A DNA stretch of 64,000 nt from Pseudomonadota bacterium (GCA_023433705.1 JAEYUC010000021.1:18930-82929), one strand, 5' to 3'; shown: positions 42,491 through 50,111, counted from the first letter of the stretch. The notes: generated by a model from the letters alone, not told the origin. Made by a program: numbers and translations.

Positions 42491-42649
42491 TTATTCCCTG
42501 CCCCGGCGGGCGGCCGTGTAGCGCCAGATGATGGCGGCGGCGGCCAGGATCCCCACGACGACCAGAACGATGTCCGACGTGTAGTCGTGACGCGAACCCT
42601 GGACGACGATCTCCGGGTACTTCGTGCTCTGTACGACGATTTCTTGCAT
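42491..42649 (-). CDS. 52-residue single-helix membrane peptide
   Basis: A small protein: a polar N-terminal half (MQEIVVQSTKYPEIVVQGS) containing a repeated EIVVQ motif, one membrane helix (SDIVLVVVGILAAAAIIW) and a basic tail (RYTAARRGRE). The ATG at 42649 has a good GAGAGGAA 6-10 bases upstream. It stands alone and is convergent with the DHODH gene. No family recognised. The clear ribosome site and coherent topology support a real gene. Confidence 0.6.
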   Translation of the reverse strand: MQEIVVQSTKYPEIVVQGSRHDYTSDIVLVVVGILAAAAIIWRYTAARRGRE

Positions 42650-42890
42650 TGTTCCTCTCTTCTCCGGCGGCTGATGTCCGGATACCTGTTGGCGTACAGA
42701 GTGGAACAAACGCGGGACACTGGAAACCAAGGTGTTTCCGAATCGCGACGCTTTTCACGCAGATCTATTGTTATGTAACCCCTTTCACGGGAACTACTGA
42801 AAAGACAGCGTTGCCACGCACGGAAGTTAGCGATACCAGCCTCACTTCGCGTCGCGCGCGCGGTGTGAACCGCGCCACATTGTTAGGCGG

Positions 42891-42924
42891 GTGGGGATTG
42901 GGTGCCGGTGTAAAAAGTGGGGAT
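42891..42924 (+). repeat. Dispersed 3'-end repeat, copy 5
   Basis: A copy with core TGCCGGTGTAAAAAGTGGGG, forming an inverted pair with copy 6 separated by only 15 bp (a long perfect-stem hairpin in the core). Confidence 0.9.
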
Positions 42925-42939
42925 GGACGGCATTCGCTA

Positions 42940-42972
42940 ATCCCCACTTTTTACACCGGCACCACTATCCCC
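42940..42972 (-). repeat. Dispersed 3'-end repeat, copy 6
   Basis: An inverted partner of copy 5. Read on the minus strand it begins 11 bp after the ntrC stop, so the hairpin could also act on ntrC transcript ends. Confidence 0.9.
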
Positions 42973-42983
42973 GGCACCAACAG

Positions 42984-44438
42984 TCAGGGCAGGGACTCGT
43001 CGTCGGACATGCCGAGTTCCTTGAGCTTGCGGGTCAGCGTGTTGCGACCCCAGCCGAGCACGCGCGCGGCTTCCTGGCGGTGGCCGTGCGTGCGGTTGAG
43101 CGCGACGCGGATCAGCACGCGCTCGAATTCGGGCATCGCCTGGTCGAGCCACGCGACGGTGCCGTCGTACGGCTGCGCCTTGGCCCACAGTGTCAGCGCC
43201 GCGGCCCAGTCGGTCTGCGCGGCCGGCGTGACGATGTGCATTTCCGACGGCAGGTCCTGCAGCTGGATCTCGCTGCCGGGCGCGAGCGCGGTCAGGCGCC
43301 GGCAGAGGTTCACGAGCTCGCGCACGTTGCCGGGCCAGCGATAGGACTGGAGGCGTTCCAGCGTGACCGGCGCCAGCGTCTTGGTTTCCGTCCCGAGCTC
43401 AGCCGCGGCTACCCGCAGGTAATGCCCCAGCAGGTCGGGCACGTCTTCCGTGCGCGAGCGCAGCGGCGGCAACTCGATGCGGATGACGTTCAGGCGGTGA
43501 TAGAGATCCTCGCGGAAGATCCCGCGCTCGACGCGCTCTTCCAGGTTCTGGTGCGTCGCGGCGATGACGCGCACGTCGACCTTGATCGGCGTCTGGCCGC
43601 CGACGCGATAGAACTCGCCTTCCGCCAGCACGCGCAGCAGTCGCGTCTGCAGCGGCGTCGACATGTCGCCGATCTCGTCGAGGAACAACGTGCCGCCGTT
43701 CGCCTGCTCGAACCGTCCGCGACGCTGCGCGTCGGCGCCCGTGAACGAGCCCTTCTCGTGACCGAACAATTCGGATTCCAGCAGCTCCGCCGGAATCGCC
43801 GAGGTGTTCAATGCGACGAACGGCTTCGAGGCGCGCGGACTGTGCTCGTGCAGCGCACGCGCGACCAGCTCCTTGCCGGTGCCGGATTCGCCGGTGATCA
43901 GCACCGCCACGCTCGAGCGCGACAGGCGCCCGATCGCGCGGAACACCTGCTGCATCGCCGGCGCCTTGCCGAGCAATTCGGGAATTTCCGGCGCCTGCGT
44001 CGGAGCATCGTCGCTGCGCCGCGCGGTCTGCCCGGCGCGCCGCACGAGTTCGACCGCCTGGTCGATGTCGAAGGGCTTCGGCAGATATTCGAACGCGCCG
44101 CCTTCGTACGCGGACACCGCGCTCGGCAGATCCGAGTGCGCGGTCATCACGATCACGGGCAGCGTCGGGTGCGCGGCACGCACTTCGCGCAAGAGGTCGA
44201 TGCCGGAGCTGCCTGGCATGCGGATGTCGGTGAGTAATACGTCGGGGGCGTCGGCGCGCAGGGCCGCCATCGCGGGCTCGGCCGAGTCGAATGCGCGCGG
44301 CACCATGCCGCTGGCGCGCAACGCCCGCTCCAGCACCCACCGTATCGACGCATCGTCTTCCACGAGCCACACCCGCAGGGCAGGTAGATTGGCGGGTGGC
44401 GAATTGGCGTTGTGCATATAGGTTGGATCGACGCTCAT
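42984..44438 (-). CDS. ntrC: Nitrogen response regulator NtrC (GlnG)
   Basis: A 484-residue sigma-54 activator. The receiver domain has its phospho-acceptor Asp in VLLTDIRMPGSSGIDLL near residue 69. The AAA+ domain has Walker A GESGTGKE, the sigma-54 contact loop GSFTGA (canonical GAFTGA with A to S) and Walker B GGTLFLDEIGD. A C-terminal Fis-type helix-turn-helix reads RQEAARVLGWGRNTLTRKLKELG. The frame is open far upstream through ntrB, but the ATG at 44438 overlaps the ntrB stop as ATGA. It is predicted to activate the glnA promoter at 47748. Confidence 0.95.
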   Translation of the reverse strand: MSVDPTYMHNANSPPANLPALRVWLVEDDASIRWVLERALRASGMVPRAFDSAEPAMAALRADAPDVLLTDIRMPGSSGIDLLREVRAAHPTLPVIVMTAHSDLPSAVSAYEGGAFEYLPKPFDIDQAVELVRRAGQTARRSDDAPTQAPEIPELLGKAPAMQQVFRAIGRLSRSSVAVLITGESGTGKELVARALHEHSPRASKPFVALNTSAIPAELLESELFGHEKGSFTGADAQRRGRFEQANGGTLFLDEIGDMSTPLQTRLLRVLAEGEFYRVGGQTPIKVDVRVIAATHQNLEERVERGIFREDLYHRLNVIRIELPPLRSRTEDVPDLLGHYLRVAAAELGTETKTLAPVTLERLQSYRWPGNVRELVNLCRRLTALAPGSEIQLQDLPSEMHIVTPAAQTDWAAALTLWAKAQPYDGTVAWLDQAMPEFERVLIRVALNRTHGHRQEAARVLGWGRNTLTRKLKELGMSDDESLP

Positions 44439-45526
44439 GCGTTCTCCGGTAAGGGCAGCAGGATCGTGAAAATCGTGCGCCCGGGCTTGCTTTCGAATTC
44501 GATGAGACCCCCGTGGCGGGTGACCAGGTCTTGCGAGACCGCAAGACCCAGGCCGGTGCCGTTCGCGCGCCCGGTGACCAGGGGGAAGAAGATGGTGTCC
44601 GCGAGCTCGGGCGGCACGCCCGGCCCGTTGTCCTCGACTTGCATGATGGCCGCGAGCTTGTGGCGCGACGCGCCGATGCTCACGTTCGCGGCGACGCGCG
44701 TTCGTATGACGATGCGGCCGCGCTCGCCCACCGCGAGCAGCGCGTTGCGCGCGACGTTGAGCAGCGCCTGGATGATCTGGTTCGCATCCACCTCGGCGTT
44801 CGGCAACGACGGATCGTAGTCGCGCTCGACCAGCACCCCGGAGCGCGCCTCGCTGCGTAGCAGGCGGAATACGTGCTCGCAGATCTCGTGGATGTTGATG
44901 AGCGTCTTCTGCGGCGCGCGCGACGGGCCGATCATCGAATCGACCAGCGCGGTCAGGCGATCCGCCTCGCTGATGATGATGCCGGTGTACTCGCGCAGGT
45001 GTTCGTGCAGCTCGCGCTCGAGTAGTTGGGCCGCGCCGCGCAGGCCGCCGAGCGGATTCTTGATCTCGTGCGCGAGCTGCCGGACCATCTGGCGGCTCGA
45101 GTCGAGGCGCGCCATGAGCTCGTTCTCGCGCGAGATGCGCTGGCGCTGCGTGGCGTCGGATATCTCGAGCAGCAGGTACTTGCGCTCGAACTCGCTGTCC
45201 ATCGGCGTCATCGTGACGTCGATGACGCGATGCTCGCGGCCGAGCGGACCGGTCATCACCGACATCTCGCGCTCGGACAACGTCTCGCCGGTCTCGAGCG
45301 CGCGGCGCATGAGCGGGTTCAGCGAATCCGCGTCGAGCACCAGCGAGAGAAAGGGTTTGCCGCGCGCCTGGTTGACGCTGACGGCGAGCAGATCCTGCGC
45401 CGCGACGTTCGCGTAGACGACGCACAGGTCCGCATCGAGCACGACGATGCCGGTCGCGAGCGCGCCGATGAGATCGGCGGGCTCGAAGTGCGCGATCGCG
45501 GAAGGCAGAAAACGTTCAACCGCCAT
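44435..45526 (-). CDS. ntrB: Nitrogen sensor kinase NtrB (GlnL)
   Basis: A 363-residue soluble histidine kinase. An N-terminal PAS domain (about 18-125) is followed by the phospho-acceptor His in VRQLAHEIKNPLGGLRGAAQLLER near residue 150, then ATP-binding N, G1 and G2 boxes (NQIIQALLNVARNA, VEDNGPGVPPE, GTGLGLAVSQDLV). It phosphorylates or dephosphorylates NtrC under control of PII. No PII gene is nearby. It lies 30 bp after the DUF4124 gene and is coupled to ntrC. Confidence 0.95.
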   Translation of the reverse strand: MAVERFLPSAIAHFEPADLIGALATGIVVLDADLCVVYANVAAQDLLAVSVNQARGKPFLSLVLDADSLNPLMRRALETGETLSEREMSVMTGPLGREHRVIDVTMTPMDSEFERKYLLLEISDATQRQRISRENELMARLDSSRQMVRQLAHEIKNPLGGLRGAAQLLERELHEHLREYTGIIISEADRLTALVDSMIGPSRAPQKTLINIHEICEHVFRLLRSEARSGVLVERDYDPSLPNAEVDANQIIQALLNVARNALLAVGERGRIVIRTRVAANVSIGASRHKLAAIMQVEDNGPGVPPELADTIFFPLVTGRANGTGLGLAVSQDLVTRHGGLIEFESKPGRTIFTILLPLPENA

Positions 45527-45556
45527 GACGGCCTCCGGCCGCGCATGGTGGCGCGT

Positions 45557-46114
45557 TCAGTTGCGGGGCCTTGGCACGGTGGGCAGTGCCCGACCTGGCA
45601 TGTTCAGCGAAGGCCTGAAGACGTGGAACTGCGACTGCGCGCTGCACAGCGTTCGGCCGAAGCGATCCTTCACCGTGACCGCGACCGTATGTGTGCCGCG
45701 GTCGATGGGCGCCGTCCACGCATAGGTTCCCGAGCCATCGCCCACGACCTTCCCGTCGAGCGTCAGCTCGATGATGTGGCCGGACCGTTGCGCCGGTTGC
45801 AGCGACACGCCGAGGTTCACGACTTCCGGATTCGTGAAAGTCTCGTCCTGCTTCGGAATCGGCGCGCAGCTCGTGTACTGGAAGTCGTCGATCTCGTTCA
45901 GCAACTGCTGCTCGCGCGGCACATTCGACGGAGTGCTCGGCGGGGGCGGCGCGGAATAGGTCTGCGCCGGTTGCAGATCGACGGGTTGACCGCCCGGCAG
46001 CGGGCGATCCGAATAGGTCTTGGTGCCGTCCTTCTCGACGCGCACGTAGGTCGTCGCCAGCGTCGTCGACGCGGCAAACAACATTCCCAAAGCGATGAGG
46101 GGCAAGCGCCTCAT
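45557..46114 (-). CDS. DUF4124 domain periplasmic protein
   Basis: A 185-residue exported protein with a signal peptide (MRRLPLIALGMLFAASTTLA). A short N-terminal DUF4124 motif (TTYVRVEKDGTKTYSDRPLPGG) is followed by a Pro-rich linker and a beta-rich C-terminal domain (about 90-185) like an Ig-type fold. DUF4124 genes are often found beside glnA-ntrBC in gammaproteobacteria, but their role is unknown. It lies between glnA and ntrB on the same strand. Confidence 0.85.
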   Translation of the reverse strand: MRRLPLIALGMLFAASTTLATTYVRVEKDGTKTYSDRPLPGGQPVDLQPAQTYSAPPPPSTPSNVPREQQLLNEIDDFQYTSCAPIPKQDETFTNPEVVNLGVSLQPAQRSGHIIELTLDGKVVGDGSGTYAWTAPIDRGTHTVAVTVKDRFGRTLCSAQSQFHVFRPSLNMPGRALPTVPRPRN

Positions 46115-46171
46115 GGGACCGGAGCATAGCGCCTGCGGCTGAACGCCACCAAAACGCGTCGCACAGAATCA

Positions 46172-46200
46172 GGCGGCGGCCCCCGGCCAGGGCCGCCGCC
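46172..46200 (-). terminator. GC-rich hairpin downstream of glnA
   Basis: GGCGGCGGCCC and GGGCCGCCGCC form a perfect 11-bp stem with a 7-base loop, about 95 bp after the glnA stop and 58 bp before the DUF4124 start. There is no T-run on either side. It may attenuate read-through from the strong glnA promoter into ntrBC or stabilise the glnA 3' end. Confidence 0.5.
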
Positions 46201-46217
46201 CAGCTCAAATGCGCGGC

Positions 46218-46280
46218 CGGGATGCCGGCGGGTGTGAAACTCGGGTCGATCCCCGCGTTTTTCTCCCTGCTGGCATCCCG
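46218..46280 (-). repeat. Long-arm inverted repeat after glnA
   Basis: Arms of about 15 bases (CGGGATGCCGGCGGG at 46218-46232 and its near complement at 46265-46280, two mismatches) flank a 32-base spacer in the 3' untranslated part of glnA. Together with the hairpin at 46172 it makes a structured glnA-DUF4124 junction. Confidence 0.55.
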
Positions 46281-46295
46281 CCGCCTCATGCCGCC

Positions 46296-47705
46296 TCAGC
46301 AGCTGTAGTACAGCTCGAGCTCCACCGGGTGAGTGCTCATTCGGAAGCGCGTGACTTCCTGCATCTTCAGTCCGATGTAAGCGTCGATCACGTCGTTGGT
46401 GAACACACCACCGCGCGTCAGGAACTCGCGATCCTTGTCCAGGGCCTCGAGCGCCATGTCGAGCGAATGGCAGACCTGCGGAATGTGCTTCTCCTCTTCC
46501 GGCTCCAGGTCGTACAGATCCTTGTCGGCCGGTTCGCCCGGGTGGATCTTGTTCTGGATGCCGTCGAGGCCGGCCATCATCATCGCCGCGAACGCGAAGT
46601 ACGGATTCGCCAGCGAGTCCGGGAAGCGCACTTCGATGCGGCGCGCCTTCGGGTTCGAAACCCACGGAATGCGGATCGACGCCGACCGGTTGCGCGCGGA
46701 GTACGCGAGCATCACGGGCGCTTCGAAGCCGGGGACGAGGCGCTTGTAGCTGTTCGTGCCCGGGTTCGTGAACGCGTTGATCGCCTTCGCGTGCTTGATG
46801 ATGCCGCCGATGTAGTAGAGAGCGGTGTCGGAGAGACCGCCGTACTTGTCGCCCGCGAACAGCGCCTTGCCGTCCTTCTGCAGCGACTGGTGCACGTGCA
46901 TGCCCGAGCCGTTGTCACCGACCAGCGGCTTCGGCATGAACGTCGCCGTCTTGCCGTAGCTGTGGGCCACGTTCTGCACGCAGTACTTGAGGATCTGCAC
47001 TTCGTCGGCCTTCTTCACGAGGCCGCCCGCGCCGACGCCGATTTCGCACTGGCCGCCGGTGGCGACTTCGTGGTGATGGACCTCGACCTTCATGCCCATC
47101 TCGACGAGCGCATCGCACATCGCCGAGCGGATGTCCTGGTAGGCATCGACCGGCGGCACGGGGAAGTAACCGCCCTTCACGCCCGGGCGATGTCCCTTGT
47201 TGCCGTCCGGATAAACGGTGTTGCTGTTCCACGCGCCCTGGCCCGAGTCGATCTCGTACGAGGTGCCGTTCATGCCGCTGTTCCAGCGGACGCTGTCGAA
47301 GATGAAGAACTCGTTCTCGGGTCCGAACAGCGCGCCATCCGCGATGCCCGTGGACTTGAGATACGCCTCGGCGCGTTTGCCGAGCGAGCGCGGGTCGCGC
47401 TCATAGCCCTGCATGGTCGCCGGTTCGATGATGTCGCAGCGGATGTTGACCGTGGTCTGCTCGAAGAACGGATCGATTACGGCGGTCGTCGAATCGAGCG
47501 CCAGGATCATGTCCGACTCGTTGATGCCCTTCCAACCTGCGATGGAGGAGCCGTCGAACATCTTTCCGTCGCGGAACAATTCTTCGTCGACGAGATGCGC
47601 GGGAATCGTTACGTGTTGTTCTTTGCCGCGGGTGTCGGTGAAGCGAAGGTCGGCGTACTTGACCTCCTTGTCCTTGATCAACTTGATTACATCAGCCGGT
47701 TTCAT
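46296..47705 (-). CDS. glnA: Glutamine synthetase type I
   Basis: A 469-residue GSI-beta, the same length as the E. coli enzyme. It makes glutamine from glutamate and ammonia. The active-site regions FDGSSIAGWKGINESDM, GPENEFFIFD, NGSGMHVHQS and FEAPVMLAYSARNRSASIRIP are present, and the adenylylation Tyr lies in KDLYDLEPEE near residue 398. The ATG at 47705 has AGAGGT upstream; the open frame to 47786 overlaps the sigma-54 promoter. The DUF4124, ntrB and ntrC genes follow, as in glnA-ntrBC operons. Confidence 0.97.
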   Translation of the reverse strand: MKPADVIKLIKDKEVKYADLRFTDTRGKEQHVTIPAHLVDEELFRDGKMFDGSSIAGWKGINESDMILALDSTTAVIDPFFEQTTVNIRCDIIEPATMQGYERDPRSLGKRAEAYLKSTGIADGALFGPENEFFIFDSVRWNSGMNGTSYEIDSGQGAWNSNTVYPDGNKGHRPGVKGGYFPVPPVDAYQDIRSAMCDALVEMGMKVEVHHHEVATGGQCEIGVGAGGLVKKADEVQILKYCVQNVAHSYGKTATFMPKPLVGDNGSGMHVHQSLQKDGKALFAGDKYGGLSDTALYYIGGIIKHAKAINAFTNPGTNSYKRLVPGFEAPVMLAYSARNRSASIRIPWVSNPKARRIEVRFPDSLANPYFAFAAMMMAGLDGIQNKIHPGEPADKDLYDLEPEEEKHIPQVCHSLDMALEALDKDREFLTRGGVFTNDVIDAYIGLKMQEVTRFRMSTHPVELELYYSC

Positions 47706-47747
47706 TGTTTTACCTCTGCCTTGGAAGGGTTTGAGCCTCGGTCTCAA

Positions 47748-47763
47748 TGCATTCGCTGTGCCA
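47748..47763 (-). promoter_or_regulatory. Sigma-54 promoter of glnA
   Basis: On the minus strand TGGCACAGCGAATGCA matches the -24/-12 consensus with exact GG-N10-GC spacing. Transcription would start near 47737, about 32 bases before the glnA ATG. It fits NtrC control by the products of the same cluster. Confidence 0.8.
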
Positions 47764-47815
47764 CCCTGGGAATCCTTTTGAATCAAGCACTTGGAGGACT
47801 CGATGGCTCACATTC

Positions 47816-47830
47816 GCACATCTTTGGTGC
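47816..47830. promoter_or_regulatory. NtrC-like enhancer site, proximal
   Basis: GCACATCTTTGGTGC has the GCAC-N7-GTGC form of the NtrC palindrome (known sites resemble TGCACCA-N3-TGGTGCA). Its centre is about 86 bp upstream of the predicted glnA start, a normal enhancer distance. Confidence 0.65.
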
Positions 47831-47888
47831 AAGCGGTCGGAATTTTGCACCATCCTGAGACGTAATTCGCGACCCTGAAAAGTGCGTC

Positions 47889-47903
47889 GCACTTCCATGA
47901 TGC
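47889..47903. promoter_or_regulatory. NtrC-like enhancer site, distal
   Basis: GCACTTCCATGATGC differs from GCAC-N7-GTGC at one base. Its centre is 73 bp (about seven helical turns) from the proximal site, so both would face the same side of the helix. It overlaps the palindrome AAGTGCGTCGCACTT ending at 47894. Confidence 0.45.
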
Positions 47904-47936
47904 GAAATTCTGGTTCCATATGCATATTGTTCGGCG

Positions 47937-47955
47937 TATAGTCCACTTATGGACT
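47937..47955 (+). promoter_or_regulatory. Promoter/operator of the Xre-RES module
   Basis: The inverted repeat AGTCCA-CTTA-TGGACT (47940-47955) overlaps a -10-like TATAGT (47937-47942), about 20 bp upstream of the antitoxin ATG. Placement over the -10 box fits autorepression by the antitoxin. No strong -35 hexamer is seen. Confidence 0.55.
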
Positions 47956-47968
47956 TGAGGGACTCGCC

Positions 47969-48382
47969 ATGAATCTCACGCTTGCCGATCCGTATCGAGA
48001 CTCCGGCTCCCACCGGCCGTCGAACCCCGCGATGGGGGGCGCCGGCCTGCGCGCCTTCGGAAACATCGCGGAGGCCTGGGGCCTGAGCATCGCGGAGCAG
48101 CTCACGCTGCTCGGCATCGCATCGCGCTCCACGTACTTCAAATGGCGGCGCGAACCGTCGCCGCGCCTGCCGCGCGACACGCTCGAACGACTCTCCTATC
48201 TGCTCGGCATCTACAAGTCGCTGCAGATTCTGATTCCGGACCCGCGCGCCGCGGACGAATGGATCCGCAAGCCGAACACGGCGGCACCCTTCGGCGGGCG
48301 CTCCGCGCTCGATCGCATGTTGTCAGGCCAGGTCGCCGATCTTTACGTGGTCCGGCAATACCTCGACGCCGAGCGCGGCTGA
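47969..48382 (+). CDS. Xre/MbcA/ParS-type antitoxin
   Basis: A 137-residue protein with an N-terminal Xre-like helix-turn-helix (AEQLTLLGIASRSTYFKWRRE, about 40-62) and a C-terminal DUF2384 toxin-binding part (FGGRSALDRMLSGQVADLYVVRQYLDAERG). The GGRSALD and final YLDAERG elements are typical of antitoxins paired with RES toxins. A GAGGGA lies six bases before the ATG. It neutralises the product of the next gene and probably represses its own promoter. Confidence 0.9.
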   Translation: MNLTLADPYRDSGSHRPSNPAMGGAGLRAFGNIAEAWGLSIAEQLTLLGIASRSTYFKWRREPSPRLPRDTLERLSYLLGIYKSLQILIPDPRAADEWIRKPNTAAPFGGRSALDRMLSGQVADLYVVRQYLDAERG

Positions 48383-48404
48383 CGGCGCGGCCCAGTTACC
48401 AGGG

Positions 48405-49100
48405 ATGGTGTCGTCTCCTCTTCCCGCGCGGGCTGTACGCTTCGCGCCCGCCCATCGCATCGTCGCGAGCCGGCTGCCGACCATTCACCTGTTCGAACGC
48501 GTCGCGGATCCCGCCGACTGGGATGCGCTCTATGAGCTGGAATCCCTGACGAATCCCCGCATCCGCAACGAGGTCGGCGAGCTGCACCTCGTGCCGAAGG
48601 CCGATCGTGTCGGCGGCCCGAACGCGTCCATCGTGATGGCGCCATTCACGCATCTTTCGCCCCAGGGAACGCGTTTCACCGACGGGCATTTCGGCGCTTA
48701 CTACGCGGCGGAGTCGCTCGAGACCGCCATCGCGGAGACGCGGTTTCACCGCGAGAATTTCCTGCGCGCCACGAGCCAGCCGTCGATGGAGCTCGAGATG
48801 CGCTGTTATCTCGCGGACGTCGTCTGCGAACTGCACGATCTGCGCGGACTGCGCGCTTCGCTGAGCGCGGTGTACGACCCGTCGAGCTACCAGGCGTCGC
48901 AGAAGCTCGGCCGCGAGCTGCGCGAGGCGGGTTCGAACGGCATCGCGTTCGAAAGCGTGCGGCGAAACGGCGGCGAATGCGTCGCGGTATTCCGGCCGCG
49001 GCTCGTGCAGAACGTGCGGCAGAGCGTGCATCTGAGATATGCCTGGGATGGCAGCCGCATCGCGGATGTATACGAGATTCGCGCCATCGGACCCGCCTGA
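48405..49100 (+). CDS. RES-domain toxin
   Basis: A 231-residue RES protein, an NAD+-consuming ADP-ribosyltransferase-fold toxin. The domain has RFTDGHFGAYYAAESLETAIAE near residue 90 (conserved Arg, Tyr and Glu) and a later Ser/Asn region (REAGSNGIAFES) near 170. It lies 22 bp after the antitoxin stop. RES toxins kill or arrest cells by depleting NAD+. All key positions look intact, so the module is probably functional. Confidence 0.9.
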   Translation: MVSSPLPARAVRFAPAHRIVASRLPTIHLFERVADPADWDALYELESLTNPRIRNEVGELHLVPKADRVGGPNASIVMAPFTHLSPQGTRFTDGHFGAYYAAESLETAIAETRFHRENFLRATSQPSMELEMRCYLADVVCELHDLRGLRASLSAVYDPSSYQASQKLGRELREAGSNGIAFESVRRNGGECVAVFRPRLVQNVRQSVHLRYAWDGSRIADVYEIRAIGPA

Positions 49101-49130
49101 CCGGATACCTGTGATGCGCCGGGCCCGCGA

Positions 49131-49136
49131 TATACT
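49131..49136 (+). promoter_or_regulatory. Candidate -10 box TATACT for glyQ
   Basis: TATACT about 28 bp upstream of the glyQ start, in the 57-bp gap after the RES gene. The -35 match is weak. Confidence 0.45.
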
Positions 49137-49163
49137 GCGCGCCGCTTTTTTCCGGCCGTGAAC

Positions 49164-50111
49164 ATGACCCAGTTTCCCGAAGTACCGTTGGGTACTCCGC
49201 CCCGAACATTCCAGGACCTGATCTTCGCGCTCCAGAAATACTGGGCCGACCAGGGCTGCGTGATCCTGCAGCCGTACGACATGGAAATGGGCGCGGGTAC
49301 GTTTCACACCGCGACCTTCCTGCGCGCGATCGGTCCGGAGCCCTGGTCCGCGGCGTACGTGCAGCCCTCGCGCCGGCCCACCGATGGCCGTTATGGCGAC
49401 AACCCGTTCCGGCTGCAGCACTACTACCAGTTCCAGGTGGTGATCAAACCTTCACCCCTGCCGATCCTGGATCTGTACCTCGGCAGCCTGCGCGCGCTCG
49501 GCTTCGACACGCTGGTGCACGACGTACGCTTCGTCGAGGACAACTGGGAATCTCCGACGCTCGGCGCGTGGGGACTCGGCTGGGAAGTCTGGCTCAACGG
49601 CATGGAGGTCACGCAGTTCACGTACTTCCAGCAGGTAGGTGGGCTCGACTGCAAACCCGTCACGGGCGAGATCACGTACGGTCTCGAACGCCTCGCGATG
49701 TACCTGCAGGGCGTCGAGAGCATCTTCGACATCGTCTGGGCCGACGGACCGCTCGGCAAGGTCACCTACCGCGACGTGTACCACCAGAACGAAGTCGAGC
49801 AGTCGAAGTACAACTTCGAGATCGCGGACACGGCGGTGCTGCTGCGGCGCTTCGACGAACACGAGGCGGAGTTCGCGCGGCTCATCGAGGCGAAGCTCGC
49901 GCTGCCCGCGTACGAGCAGGTGATGAAGGCCTCGCACACGTTCAACCTGCTCGATGCGCGCAAGGCGATCTCGGTCACCGAGCGCCAGCGTTACATCCTG
50001 CGCGTGCGCACGATGGCGCGCGCGGTGGCGCAGGCTTACTACGACAGCCGCGAGGCGCTGGGCTTTCCGATGCTCGCGGCCAGCGGCGCGGCCTCCGGGA
50101 GCGCGGCATGA
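49164..50111 (+). CDS. glyQ: Glycine-tRNA ligase alpha subunit
   Basis: A 315-residue class II synthetase alpha chain with the characteristic TFQDLIFALQKYWADQGCVILQPYDMEMGAGTFHTATFLR start and the QPSRRPTDGRYGDNPNR-type motif 2 region (here QPSRRPTDGRYGDNPFR). It charges tRNA-Gly together with the beta subunit. A GTG two codons upstream (49158) is an alternative start. Its stop overlaps the glyS start as ATGA. The alpha2beta2 type is usual for proteobacteria. Confidence 0.96.
   Translation: MTQFPEVPLGTPPRTFQDLIFALQKYWADQGCVILQPYDMEMGAGTFHTATFLRAIGPEPWSAAYVQPSRRPTDGRYGDNPFRLQHYYQFQVVIKPSPLPILDLYLGSLRALGFDTLVHDVRFVEDNWESPTLGAWGLGWEVWLNGMEVTQFTYFQQVGGLDCKPVTGEITYGLERLAMYLQGVESIFDIVWADGPLGKVTYRDVYHQNEVEQSKYNFEIADTAVLLRRFDEHEAEFARLIEAKLALPAYEQVMKASHTFNLLDARKAISVTERQRYILRVRTMARAVAQAYYDSREALGFPMLAASGAASGSAA

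Larger units (their letters stand above)
42650..42983. other. 334-bp intergenic stretch with an inverted repeat pair
   Basis: Upstream of the 52-residue peptide gene and downstream of ntrC. The part 42650-42880 is less GC-rich than the surroundings and holds the upstream region of the small gene, with no clear sigma-70 promoter. The part 42891-42972 holds dispersed-repeat copies 5 and 6. No further gene is seen. Confidence 0.6.

Noticed and set aside
9802..42972. Repeats as a CRISPR array
   Set aside because: Copies are dispersed over 33 kb, in both orientations, without regular spacers or cas genes.
46209..47858. 549-codon open frame on the plus strand opposite glnA
   Set aside because: It is the antisense shadow of a high-GC gene. 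The protein is Arg/His/Val-rich with no family motifs, while glnA on the other strand is unmistakable.
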